NCBI RefSeq assembly: GCF_030247195.1
Contig: NC_080671.1
Location: 183,809,725-183,873,724 of the forward strand
Origin: Topomyia yanbarensis
Lineage: Eukaryota > Arthropoda > Insecta > Diptera > Culicidae
Length of the DNA: 64,000 nucleotides
Direction of reading: 5' to 3'
Below are positions 36,987 to 49,203 of this stretch, in pieces (the first letter of the stretch is position 1; every line of letters starts with the position of its first letter). The notes under the pieces are model-generated. The model saw only the letters and a list, made by a program, of their open reading frames with translations, made no database searches and was not told the origin of the DNA. The position numbers were made by a program, and so were the translations under genes.

Positions 36987-39795
36987 CAGTGGCGTAGTAA
37001 GAACACGAGCACCGCAACTCGTTTAGACCCTTTGGCTCCCTTCTTGTGCCATTTAGTACCACTTCTTCTTTGAGCTCTCGATTTGTTCGCGACCTACTCG
37101 TCTAGTCCTTGACGATGGACCTATCCTACTCCGACGGAGAATTCCCCAGCGAGAGAAGTTCCCCGAAACCGATTCAACTGGCAAGTTTTCAAGGTCGGTC
37201 CGGTGATTCTGGGGGAGAAAAGGTGTTCAGTTCGTTAGTGCCCGACGACCCGTAACTGGTGTTGTCTCGTCGCGATCTACACAGTATAGTCCCCGGGTGC
37301 CGTGGTCAGTCCGGTGATTGTGGGTGGAGCGTTGCGTCCAGTTCGCTGGCATCCCACGACTCGTACTCGGTACTCTTTTGCGGTCTACACGACTAATTCT
37401 TAGCGCTATATCTAGCCTATTCCGGAAGAGAGTTTTCTGGCGGTGATTGCTCTCCCGAAACCGTTGCTCGGCATTCATCACGCCATTTTCGCTGTCGTGA
37501 TCTGCGTCACCTCTTTGTTGACCGCGTTCCACCTGATTTCGTTACTTATCATTTTGTGGACAAGATTACCCGGATTGATGTGCGACCCTCCTGTTTCAAG
37601 CATCTCCCTGCGTATCGTTTCAAATCTCGGACTTTCGAAGACCACGTGCTCCGGTGTCTCCTCGATGTTCTCACACTCCGGTCACAACGGTGAACGGTGA
37701 CGATGTGCACGATCCAATGAAGATACTCTCTGATACAGCTCTGGCCCGAAAGGAGCCAAGTGTTTACCTCAATGTGCTTTCAATTGACTCACGTCAACAG
37801 GTAAGGGTTAGCCGGTAGGTCCACCTTTTTCCGTATTGTCCCATTCCTGCAGTCGCCTCGCCGTTAAATCGGTTCTCACCATCTTCCTCGCGTCTCTACT
37901 GCTTCTCCGATTGTAACACTCGATATCCTTCGCCAGGGTGATGCAGATGGGGATCATCCCGGCTAAATCGCATGCTGCCTCCGACGATATTGTTCTGTAT
38001 GCGCTCGCGACTCAAGCGGCCATCATCCAGAACATCCTGTAGTTTTTAGAGTGTGAAACACTAGCTAGCAAACGTCTCGTGCTGCGTCTCGGACCGTCGA
38101 CGTTTGGCATGATCTTCTCTATTACGTTCGTTACCTTCGCCGGCTTTCCGTAGGCTTAATCGACGTGGTTGTCGAAGCTGAACCGGTCGTCGATTAGTTA
38201 TCAGAGTGTGTCCAGCAGACATATAGGTCTGTACGAGGCGGGATCATCCAATAACTTCTCTGGCTTTATCAGCATCATCAGCTTCTGTCCTTTCTCATTT
38301 CGGAGAAGTTGCCATCATCTAAATACTTCTGCAGCACCATCCTGAACATGTCCGGATATACCAGGATCACAGCTTTCAGCGCCACGTTTGGTATTCCATC
38401 CGGACTGGGGACTGGACGCCGTCTACTGTGTGGCTCCCGTTTTTCATGGTATTGTAGCGTCACAAGCTGTCACAATCATTCTTGTTAGATCAGCCGCAAC
38501 TGGCTAATGGCACCGAAAACGTGTCGCTATTCGGCTGAAGTTTCTCAACGAAGAGGTCGCTCGCCGGGCGTCCTTCTCCACGCTACAGCAGAGTTCCTTG
38601 ACCGATGTAGCGAATCGCCTGGTCGTATACTCCTCTCACACTATCCAGTCCATGTTCACCGCCAGTGAAGGACTACAGAATGTGACATCGATGATAGACT
38701 CCCTCCCGTCTCTCCAAAATGTGCTAACGGAACCTTCATTGCACAATTGTAGACCCATCTTCACTAGAGCGTTCTGCAGGATACACCCTCTTGTGTTCGT
38801 TACTCCACTGTCCACTTCACAACTCAGGCATTGAAGCCACCACCAATGACTACCGGCTTTCGGCCGATCAACTGTTCGGTTAACTGTTCCAACATTAGAC
38901 TGAACTGTACCACTATCCACCTTGTAGGTGCGTAACAGCTGCACATGAAGACCCCGTTGATTTTGGCGATCACGAAGTTTTTTGTTCACGAGTTTTCTGA
39001 AGTTAACTCGGACCCTGGCTGAATCCATGAAATGGCTCGACCTTTCATCCATTTAATTCCCGACATTCCTCTTGCATTCCGCCATTCTCACCAACTATTA
39101 CGCTATATAGATCCTCTGCGTATATGAGCCATTTAGCCACGAACTCCACTCGGATATTACACAGCGCTAAGCTACCACAAGGCATTTCTGTTACTAGCTT
39201 CCGTTTTCGTGAGCTATTTATGTTTTGATTTAATGATCCATTTCTCTACTGATACTATGAGTCCGGTTTCCGTAAGCCATCTAGTTCCCAGCTTTGTCGC
39301 GACCTACTCGTATAGTCCCTGGCGGTAAACTCACCTTAATCGGATTGAGAGTTCTTCGGCACCGAAATTTCTTCCGAAACTGATACCCGTTTCCTTGAGC
39401 CATTCGGCTGCCAGGCGGTGAAACTACCCTATCCCGACTGAGAGTTCCCCGGTGGCGGAAGTTCTCTCGGTACCGATGTCCGTGACCCAATTAGATCTCA
39501 GCTTGGTCACGATATGAGTGAGCCGTTTAATTCTCCCCTTTTTGGCGATTTACTCGACGTAGTCCTCGGCGGTAGACCAAGCTTCCACAACGAGCCAACC
39601 GGTAGGTGCCGAGGTATGTCGCCAATTTTCACAAAAAGTATTCTCAAAAGATAACTTTTGCAAAAGAAACTTAGAGAATTCAATTTAAAATATTAGGCAC
39701 ATTTTTTTCGAACACATACAATTTTTCAAATATCAATAAAATATTTCGGTAGAGGTATAGTTGTTCCCAAACCTCCCCTCCTAACTACGCCACTG
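36987..39795. mobile_element. hAT-like element carrying an R1-like insertion
   Basis: The left end CAGTGGCGTAGTAAG starts at 36987. The right end CTAACTACGCCACTG finishes at 39795 and is its inverse. The flanks GGTAAGGT (36979-36986) and GTTAAGGT (39796-39803) match at 7 of 8 positions, an 8-bp target duplication as expected for hAT. The element's own sequence seems limited to the ends (about 39620-39795 and a few tens of bases at the left). No transposase is seen, so it was probably a MITE before R1 entered. Confidence 0.7.
37010..39620 (-). mobile_element. R1-like non-LTR retrotransposon, degenerate
   Basis: Minus-strand frames contain an APE-type endonuclease part at 39052-38636 (VTNTRGCILQNALVKMGLQL, CNEGSVSTFWRDGRESIIDV). 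RT pieces are SPDGIPNVALKAVILVYPDM (38463-38278) and further RT/thumb sequence at about 38210-37740 (RMFWMMAA, ASAYRTISSEAACDLAGMIP). A C-terminal Cys-Cys-His-Cys block lies near 37700-37480 (CPECENIEETPEHVVFE). This order is that of R1-clade ORF2. ORF1 was not recognised. Repeated GACCTACTCGT / GGCGGTAGACC-type strings mark both UTR regions (37080-37430 and 39290-39600). Frames are heavily broken. Confidence 0.8.
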
Positions 39796-39803
39796 GTTAA
39801 GGT

Positions 39804-42800
39804 AACACCCAAGAAATAGGGAAAGATTCGCAAGTTTTTGATACGAGAAAGTAACCTGAACAAGAACTTGTGAAGCAATTACCCAGCTAAATTGTTTGTT
39901 GGACATTCCCTTACAATCTGTTTCTGAAAAGTTCACTAAAATTTAATTATAATCGAATCGTTAAAAAATTAATATGAGCCATTTTTCCAGTCCCTCCATA
40001 ATCCCTTAAGAAGACACTATATCTATAAATAGAGTAAGTGCCAATTTTCTATAATTACTTAATGCACACGCCTGCTACAGCATAAATGCTTCATTTCTTC
40101 GCTTGAACTCACATCTCTTTTCGGAGCGTCATTAAAGCTGGCACAAATGATGATTGCGAAAAAAAAGATAATCTGAGACTGTGGTGGTCGAGAATGCTGT
40201 CGAAATTGTTCAACGCTATGATTCGCCATAAATGGCTGCAATGATGAACATGATGAATATGACACACAAACAATAAACATTTATATGCTCGCAATAATAA
40301 TATCTCAACAGTTTAATTGTTTGAAAACACGGATAGCAATTGACCACGCGCGGGTCGTGATCGAAGGGGGGTGGGGGGGATTCAAAGCGACATTCGTGCT
40401 GTAATAAAAATAGCTGAGAGCTCGTAATTTTCACCTTTTTATTTCGCATTCCTCCGGCTGGCTCGGCTATCAGCCAAAAGGAAAAGATCAGTTTCCATAC
40501 ATAGCAATCCTTTAGGAATATATGAAGCATCACTCGAATGATCATTTGCCTCACGCTCAATCGGCAAAGGCCTCTAAACGGCATTCCACCACGAGTAGCA
40601 TCCCTGGTACAGAACTGACAGTTTGACCTTGATAATGAAATTGAATTGCGAATTAAAATTGCGATTTCCCGTCTACCTTTCCACGCTCGGAACAGTACCT
40701 ACTCGTGTGTTTTGTTCGTTAGCACCTTCAGTCTAGTGTCGGACCTTACTGGCGATCATCGAATGGATCGAAAAAAAAATTGCGAAAAGATCTTGCTGAT
40801 GCTGGCTGCTTCTGATTGATGCGAGTGTATGCGGGCTCCCTGATGCTGGAACACGATGATGTGAAGATCAAGCTGCCTGCCGATAAGTGACCCGGTCTGT
40901 TATTAAAATTTAATTTGCTCACCGATCTCTCCCTGCGATGCTGCCGCCTGGGAGGTAAACCCGTAAAACTTATACACTGGAGCCGTGAAGAATATGTGTT
41001 AAAATCCACATTTAATATTATTGTGCCTATCCTAGGGAACACCGAATTCCAATTAAACGTTCGATGGTTCGCTCGGATGCGTTGCACTCTTTGTTGGCTG
41101 GTGGAAAATATGAGCTTGGGACTGTGACCGGGTTTATGATTCTGCACAATAATGATGGGTTTAATGTACACAGACTAATCGAATATTAAAGGGCTATTGT
41201 TGATTGATTTCTTGGTTTATTGCCTAAATAATAGTGCAACCCGGCGGAGTTAAGTTCTATTTTAAGCGCTTCGTCGTTATTAATCATGCTAGGAATCGGA
41301 TTTATTATTAATCCAATTAAGAACTTCAGTCGGCAGGATCATGGCTTAATTCTGAACCACTTCGCTAACCTTAAAGTAAACACCACTCACCTCAAGTGAT
41401 GTGTCGCAGACCAAGCGCTTGCTTCTTTATGGTTCCGTCAAAATTCAACTATCTACAGCCCCATTGAATGTGGTTGTGTTTACTCAATAAATAATAGAGT
41501 AGGTACATCTCGAGAGTATGTAGCTCAAGCCTTAGTTTGGAAGGATTGGGCCATTTGAAAACCAGATTCCGGATCATCAGCAAGTAGGCACCATTATGGT
41601 GTCAATCGTGATGGCACTTCACACCCGGTTGTCAGGGCCGATTGTCAATCAAGCACACAACCAACAAGGTGGTCTCGTTATAGCACCATCATTATCATCA
41701 TCTTCATCATCATGATCACCATCATCATCGATACGCTGTTCGCAAGAGCTCAGTCCGGTGATGCCGTGTAGGTACGTGGGTGAAGTGCGAAATTGCGGCG
41801 ACTCGAATTCAATTGCAATGTACCGAACGTAACGTTCCAACGCATGTATTATTCTGCGCTTGTAAAATTGTAAAATTGTGTGGTTGAATAGTTGATATTA
41901 CAATAAAAACCAACTGAGTAATTATTGTGTCCCGCAGGCCTTGATGTTCTTTGGTCTGATTGCACGGTTTTTCAGTGTTAATTTATCGCCCTGGGGCCCG
42001 TTAAAGAGGCGAGATCTGCATACAATGCCAGAGCCCGTGCGCATCAGGCATCGCGAGGGCATACTGCGGTGATAATAGTGAAAATCTAAAACAGGCCACT
42101 TGCCGTAATGGGGCCTCAAAACAGTGTTGAATTTAGATCATCGAGTTGTCTGTGTGCTACCAAGCACCGATAGCTACCAAGATGGGGCCGGGCAATGTGT
42201 AAACAAGCTTCATTTACACTGCGCGAGATCGAGGTTACGCTGGATTGTTGAAACAAGTGCAGACCTGACCTCGACTTGTGTGCTGAATATGTTAACGAAT
42301 GATTGAATGATTGATGGGTGCTGCTCGGGTGATGTTGAAGTTGATGAAGGATTACTCTGGCAAGCGAAGTGGGATGGCTCAAACCTGGGAAGTTTGCAGA
42401 TGCGAACTCACTGAAGCTTGTTTTAGAGGTCAACTGATATGTGAAATCATGAAGATTATTTGAAGATAAACACAAAACATTCCAAATTGTTGATTCACAC
42501 AATGTGGTAGGAAAAACGGATTCATCTACTTTGCAGTGATCTTTCCCTTCTTTTAAAATTGATTCCCTCTCCTCTCATGTCACAAATTGTCACAGATTTC
42601 TTTATTCCCCCTCCCATAGCACGTAACAAATACTCTAAAACTAATTTATATTCTTCAGTAAAACATGTTACTTAACGTTCTAGCTTACTCCCTCTCCCCC
42701 ATATGGCGGAACATTTCACATTTGCCATATCCACCAACCCTCTCCCTAAAAGAGTTAAGTAGTTTAGTTGAACGTGTAGTCCCTTGTCCTTGATTTTAAG

Positions 42801-43466
42801 CCTGAGTTTAATACGGCTTACGAGCTTGATACCTGCCATCGCATGAATGGCTGCAGCCGGCTGCCAAAAGTGCAAAAGGTAGCCATGTTTCTTTTGAAAA
42901 CCAATCACTATTTATTATTATAAACATATTAACTTTCGATCTGAATTTGCAATATTATGGTTCTTGTTGTTCGCGAACCATATAAAAACATCTAAGCAAG
43001 TTTTATACAGTAGAAAAAAGACATATAACACATATTTGCTGATTAATCCCCCTAAAAGTAAGATATTTTCATAAACATTCTGTTAAGTGATTGCATTGAA
43101 ATGATGCCTTCGGCAAATTTGTAGCTCTTACTTTTACGCATAACTTTACTGAAGACATCAAACATATATCTTGAATAATTTAAAAGCTATGGCTTGTAGT
43201 TTGTGGATTACCCCTTATCGCCTATTTATTGTTCAATATAGTAATAATCCATTTCAAAAAGCCAAATATTATTTCGATAAAACGAATCTACAGCCACTAG
43301 AAATAATCACCGAACAATTCCAAGGTGCCTGAATGGAACAGGGTCACTTATCGGTGCAAAAATTTTCATTTGCGCGAACCTTTTGACTGCAAATTTTCTA
43401 ACTTATAAGCATCGGATCGATCTGGACCATATCTCGGAAAATGTGAAGCGAAATAAATAACTCTAA
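39804..43466. other. Unassigned sequence, no gene recognised
   Basis: Frames of 122-141 codons on the minus strand (40584-40216, 41171-40746, 42502-42116) have no recognisable domain, signal peptide plus splice donor, or codon signature. A CAT/ATC-rich simple repeat lies at about 41686-41730. The start of this stretch probably contains the displaced 3' end of the RTE-like element. Confidence 0.4.
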
Positions 43467-43645
43467 GTAGCGGCGTAGCCAAGAGGTGGTTGGTTTGGTT
43501 TGAAGAGGAAATGTTATTGATGCTGACTGATTTAATTTAATATTACAATAATAATTATCTGATCAGTACATTGATAACCGATTTTTTAAACATAATGAGG
43601 ACTTTTGAAAAATTTTGGGAATGTGATCCTGATTTGTAACTCATC
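43467..43645. repeat. hAT-type repeat end (GGCGTAGCC terminus), copy b
   Basis: AGTAGCGGCGTAGCCAAGAGG and the following 160 bp are the inverse of 16008-16216. The opposite terminus was not found, so only one end of the element remains. Confidence 0.5.
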
Positions 43646-44179
43646 TATTGGTCTTATTGATTATTCAATTCGTTTATTTGAGAAGACACGTTTGCGTTAG
43701 CTTAAAGGAGCTTACTAGAGGGTTACACATTTAAATATTATTTTGTTTTTATATAATGAAAATAAGTAAATTTTACAGCTAACTTATACATATACAAGAG
43801 GAGATAATATATTCGTAAGATAAGAGGGGGGTCATTAGGATTAGGATTTTTAGGAGGGATATTATTGGAACAATTAATTGTTAACTAATCGGAACATTTT
43901 ACAAGCATACTAAAACTAGAAATAACGAGAGGGAGTGGTTCAATTTTATTAAGATTAGGGGGGATTAATTAGGGCTATTTTTAAGTAGGGTATTTCTTGA
44001 CGAGATTATAGATTGATCAACAAAAACTAGAAGGCAGTGGAGCATAAAAGGTTTGGGATGGTATTCAAAGGGGAGGAGGGGGGGGTTGAAGTCCTACATC
44101 TGTGTATAAGAGACAGGAGAGAGAGGGTGAACAAGGCTGACAGGGGGGGGGGGGGAAGATATTAACTTTCAGTTTCCGG
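43646..44179. other. AT-rich spacer plus poly-G tract region
   Basis: No gene is visible. Long G runs occur at about 44087-44094 and 44142-44154. The string TGTGTATAAGAGACAG at 44101-44116 is noted among the findings. The last part is probably the 3' UTR end of I-like copy 2, because it resembles the 3' UTR end of copy 3 near 61770-61795. Confidence 0.4.
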
Positions 44180-44464
44180 CATCGGGATTCAACAGTAAGG
44201 ATTACAGATTCGGACGGATGCAGCATGTAGCAGAACGCCGGGCGGTCTTCCTCGAGCCGGCAGGGGTTCCTCCAGACGATTTCGTAGTGCGGCTCAGATG
44301 CGGATCGGTAACACACCGCGTGATGTTGTGCTGTAGGTATCGTGTTTGTTGGGTCATTCGACAGAGATGTTTTATGTCGTCTTGGAGTCGCATCAATCCA
44401 TCGTTAGGGTCCGGTAGGCGGAAGAGGGCACTTCCAAGAATGACAAGAAAAATAATAAAGGTAG

Positions 44465-47400
44465 TTAAATCTGAATATTGATAGTTTTTAAGAAGGTGTA
44501 TGTGAGGGACATATAGAAGAGATCGCGGCTTGTCTGTACATCTCGAACCGGGACATTGGGTGATCTTCCTCGGGCCCGCAGGGAATCGAATAGTTGAGAT
44601 CTGGCAGAACAATACTCGGCGCATGTCCAGACAATATGTTCGATATCGTGATAACCGTTGCCACTGGTGTAGATACCGCTACTAGCGAGCCCAATATGTC
44701 GGAGATGAGCGTCCAGTGTGTAGTGATTGGACGTGAGCCGAGACATCACACGAATGAAATTCCGACCCACGTCGATCCCCTTGAACCAAGATTTCGTCGA
44801 TACCTTAGGGATTATCGAATGTAGCCACCTTCCTAGTTCCCCATTGCTTTATGAAGTTTGTCAACTTTCGAGGGTTCTCTGATGAGCAATACTGAAAAAT
44901 TCGCTGAAGCAAATTAGTCTTTCATATTTGTCTCCTTCTAAAGCGCCCGCCTTATCTAAGAGTCAGCTTCTTTATTACCAGGAATGGAGCAATGCGACGG
45001 AAGCCACACGATCTGACAGAAAAAGCGCGCAAGCGCTCCCAGATTTTCCCCAGAAAATATTGGAAGTTTCATTGAACGGAGAGCCTCGATTGAGTTGAGG
45101 CTATCCGAGACAATAAAGTATTGATCGGTGGGCAAAGTATTCATGATCCCAAGGGTATACTGAATAGCAGCAAGTTCTGCGACGTAAACTGAAGCAGAAT
45201 CATTGAGTTTGAATGAGCCGGTAAGATTTGGATTGAATATACCGAAGTCAGTGGAGCCGTTAGGGCTTGACCCGTCGGTGTAAAATAACTGGTTGCAGTC
45301 GACTTCTCGAAATTGGCTATAGCGGATGCTTGGGATCACTTGTGGACGTATGTGATCCGGGATTCCACGAATCTCGTCCTTCATGGATGTGTCGAAGAAT
45401 ACAGTTGAATCAGAAGCATGGGGAAGATTGACACAGTTGGGATAATATGAAGAAGGATTGATATTTTGTGCCACGTAATAGGAGCACAAGGACATAAATC
45501 GGGTTTGAGAATTGAGCTTGACAAGCTTTTCGAAATTTGCAATTACTAACGGGTTCAAGATATCGAATCGTATGAGCAATCAATATGAGAGGTCCCAAAA
45601 TCGATTTTTCAGAGGAAGGACGCCCGCCAGCACTTCTAGACTCATCGTATGAATCGAGTGCATGCAACCCAAAGCAATACGCAAACAACAATATTGGATT
45701 CGCTCTAGTTTGATGAAATGTATGTTCGTAGCGGAGCGGAAACAGAAACTCCCGTACTCCATAACCGACAATATTGTTGTTTGGTACAGCCTGATCACCT
45801 CACCTTGTTTCGGTTATTGTTCGGAGAAAGTTGATCCTTTCTTGACACTTCTGTTTCAGATAGCTAATGCGACATCCCCAGGTTCCTTTAGAGTCGAACC
45901 AGACCCCGAGATATTTGAAAGCTGAAACCTGAGCAATAGTTTGACCCATTAATTGAAGCTGTAGTTGCGCTGGTTCACGCTTCATTGAAAATACGACTAG
46001 TTTTCTCCGTGGATACCCAGCTGGAGGGCCCAAGCAGACGAATTGTTCAAGGTATCTTGCAATAGCCCTTGCAGATCAACGGCTTTGGGTCCTGTAATAG
46101 AGACCACACCGTCATCTGCAAGCTGCCTTAGCCTGCAAGAATTGACAACACATTCGTCAATGTCATTGACGTAATAGTTATAGAGAAGGGGGCTTAGACA
46201 TGAGCCCTGGCTTAGACAGGGACTTAGACATGACCCTTGTAGCTAATTCGTAATGTAGATTATTTTTAAGATGTAAAACAAAACAAAATTGGCACCTTTA
46301 AGCTAACGCAAACCTACCTTATCAAATGAACGAATTGAATAAAAAAAATAATGTAGATTAATCACCATGTGAAAAATGCATGTATTTTTCAGACAGCAAG
46401 TTTAGCAAAAAGTTGTTTAGAGTCGGTGAAAGACCATGCTGGTTCAGCTTCTCAGAAAGAATATTGATAGAAACTGAATCAAAAGCCCCCTTTATATCTA
46501 GGAAAACTGATGCCATCTGCTCTTTGCGAGCATAGGCCATTTGAATTTCTGTTGGAAACAACGCAAGACAATCGTTCGACCCTTTGGCTTTGCGGAAACC
46601 AAATTGTGTATCTGAAAGTAAACCATTTGCATCAACCCAATTGTCGAGGCGAAACAAGATCATTTTCTCGAACGAATTTCGGATACAGGACAGCATGGCA
46701 ATCGGTCGATACGAGTTGTGGTCGGAGGCTGGTTTTCTTGGTTTTTGGATGCAGATGACCTTCATTTGTCTCCAGTCATGAGGGACAATATTACCCTCAT
46801 GAAACTTATTAAATAAATTCAACCAGCGTCTCTTGGCAGAGTCTGGCAGATTCATTAACAAGTTGAATTTGATTCTGGGGCTTTATTGTTACATGATAAT
46901 AGAGCAAGTGAGAACTCCACCATCGAAAACGGTGTTTCGTTGGTGTTATCGTGAGGGGGCGCGGCGCGGTAGATCTTCTGTGCCGGACGGAATTCGGACA
47001 AACCTTATTGTCAAAATCGAATATCCAACGGTTTGAATATTCCATGCTCTCGCTAGTATTGTTTTCGGTTTCGTAAGCTCCGGGCTGTGCCCCAAAGAGT
47101 GCTCATCGATGTTCCGTTAGCCCATCGAAGAACCGGCGCCTGTAGCTATGTTTTTTGGCTATCATCAAATTCTTCATGCGCGTTTCTGCCATTGCGTATT
47201 GTCGGTAACTGGCTGGTGGCCCGTCGTCCCGGTAGATCTTATACGCGGTGGACTTTTCCGCGTACACGTCTAAGCACTCTTTGTCCCACCATGGGTTGAG
47301 ATGGCGCCCGCGAGAGTTCCGGTTTGGTACGCGTTTAGTCTGAGCTTGAATTGCGGTATCGAGAATCAATTCAGCCATGAACCCGTACTCTTCCACTGGA

Positions 47401-47775
47401 GGAAGCTCTTGAATGGACTCGATTTTGTCGGATATCGCGGACGCGTAGCTCTTCCAATCAATATTTCGTGTGAGGTCATACGAAACATCGATTGTATTCG
47501 GTGACCCTGAACCGTTAGCAATATTAATTACGATTGGCAGATAGTCGCTGCCGTGGGGATCAGAGACCATCTTCCACATGCAATCTAGTGTGTGGTCTAT
47601 TTCTGTGGAAGTGTAGGTCTATTTCTGAAGTAAGTTAAGTCTCGCATAGTGCAAATGCATTGCATTTCAAGTTATTTAGTAATATTTTAAAGGAATCGAT
47701 TTTCGGGATAATGCTTCTACAATTTCACTGTAGAACAGTGATTGAATTCGTGACCTCGTTCGATGAATTAGCCAT
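44465..47775 (-). pseudogene. ORF2 (EN-RT-RNase H) of I-like copy 2
   Basis: It starts at the ATG at 47775 (MANSSNEVTNSITVLQ, with a stop where Trp is usual). The endonuclease core is deleted. Sequence resumes at about 47587 with DCMWKMVSDPHGSDYLPIVI, the SDHLPI-type catalytic end. The linker follows, then RT at 46861-45798: KMILFRLDNWVDANGLLSD, FGFRKAKGSNDCLALF, FLDIKGAFDSV (palm A Asp), LADDGVVSITGP (catalytic pair), FKYLGVWFDSKGTWGC. RNase H at 45579-44956 shows FYTDGS, VAELAAIQY, VSDSLNSIEA and NKEADS, which together supply its acidic residues. The C-terminal GYHDIEHIVWTC block is near 44640. Several frame breaks and one nested insertion (46263-46348) prevent a full product. Confidence 0.85.
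46263..46348 (+). mobile_element. Nested 3'-tail insertion with 12-bp target duplication
   Basis: The 86-bp insert ends in GAATTGAATAAAAAAAA and belongs to the tail family at 22975, 34720 and 62545. It is flanked by perfect copies of TAATGTAGATTA at 46251-46262 and 46349-46360. It interrupts the RT of I-like copy 2 and is therefore younger than that element. Confidence 0.85.
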
Positions 47776-49203
47776 CGAAAGATACAATCGCTGAAAGGAG
47801 GGGCCATATCGCAGTGAACTGCATCAAAAATGTTTTACTGCGGGGAGAAAGCTTATCAAGATGCTTTTAAGAGGGTCAGAAATATTTAGTGCTGTAAAAA
47901 TACGGTCCATAATGCCAGAGAAATTTATTAAGCTAGCGATGGATTCTTTCTCTGGTTGAGATTTGGGAACACTTGGGGTTTTTGATGTTACTGGAAGTGC
48001 TGGGAACTCCTTTTCTGAGCTCAAGTTTCTGAGACCGGGAACGACTTTCTTTGGCTTTGCAGTAGTACTTCCATGAGTAGTAATTTTAGGGGGGGGGGGG
48101 GCATGAAGAGACCTTCTGGCCTTTACGACGACGTTGGGAGATGTAATCCCCCTTCTAGGCACAGCAGAAGATGTTCCCTCCTGACGTTCATCACAGTCAT
48201 CTTCATCAGTAGACAAGTTAGTATAGATGTTCGAGTATAGAGGCCGGTGGGGTAGCCTTCTTAAGCATTTCTGCAAAAAATCGCTTAGAGCGTCCCTGAA
48301 CAGGATGCTTAAGATTCTTCTCGCGCTATTTGTACGCGGGACATGCCAGGAAATCATGTGGGTTTCCCCCACAGTAGAGACACTTTTCGACATCAGAGAC
48401 CACCTTCCACATGCAATCTAACTGCAGCGATGTCCAGCACAGGGACAGGTCCAAGGCGCTCGGACGCGCTGGAGGGACAGGAATCCGTGTCATTTCACCC
48501 GTGTTCAAAATTGTTATATTGAAATTGTCGCAAAGCTCATGAATCGCATGATTCCCACCGCATTTCCCACAACGGGCCTTATTGCTACAATGGGAGGCTG
48601 TGTGTCCCAATAGTTTGCAATTAGTACAGTTCATGACCCGCGGCACAAAGAGGCGACCAGGTAGACGAACCTTGTCAAAGAGGGGGTAGTTGGGTGGAGC
48701 AGAACCGGCGAAGGTCTCCCGATAAGAGTCTGTTTTGACCTATATTTTTTCCCGTCAGCTGCGACTGATGCTGAATGCAAACGTTTGCACTCCAGTATCT
48801 TCACTGGCTTAAGTATGGGTTCTTTGAAACAGCCAGTCCCATATTTCAGCAGGTCCTCGCATCTCAGACTCGAATCGGAAACGACCCCACCACAGATTTC
48901 AACCCTATTAACTGATATATATACCTTGTACTCCTTTGTAAAGGACCTATTGCCAGCAAAATCGTTTCCCTGATTTAAACTGTTTACAACCACCCGTAGC
49001 TTATCAGGGCGAGTTTTCGATACTTCTGTCACGGCAAAATACCGTTCCGTTAGAACTCGAGAAATCTGCAGCAGATTCAAACACTTTTTGTTTTTGATCC
49101 GGAAGAAGATCACGAAGGGCCCGGTGGCCGAGCTTGAATATACTTTGAGCCGGGGAGCCAACTTTGGGAAGTCATTTTTGCATGGGCCTATTGCCCAGTG
49201 CAC
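47768..49203 (-). pseudogene. ORF1 (gag-like, zinc-knuckle) of I-like copy 2
   Basis: The N-terminal half (49203-48730) includes LKVYSSSATGPFVIFFRIKN, VTEVSKTRPDKLRVVVNSL, RCEDLLKYGTGCFKEPILKP and VKILECKRLHSASV. A frameshift near 48728 separates it from the knuckle region (48646-48326). Knuckle 1 is CTNCKLLGHTASHC, knuckle 2 begins CGKCGGNH, and knuckle 3 is CLYCGGNPHDFLAC. The tail (48393-47824) contains a Pro/Lys-rich part and ends DPLKSILISFLPAVKHF. TAA at 47770-47768 overlaps the ORF2 ATG. Between knuckles 2 and 3 there is a 51-codon foreign piece (48392-48544; see findings). The protein would be an RNA-binding nucleocapsid-like protein if intact. Confidence 0.8.

Noticed and set aside
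40715..40760. Initiator-like TCAGTC as a promoter for an upstream dpy exon
   Set aside because: It is on the plus strand, opposite to the gene, and lacks a TATA or downstream element at the right distance.
40746..41171. Minus-strand 141-codon frame
   Set aside because: It has no recognisable domain, basic and low-complexity composition, no splice context and no neighbouring gene parts.
42116..42502. Minus-strand 128-codon frame rich in Ser and His
   Set aside because: The composition looks like a chance open frame; no homologous feature is recognised.
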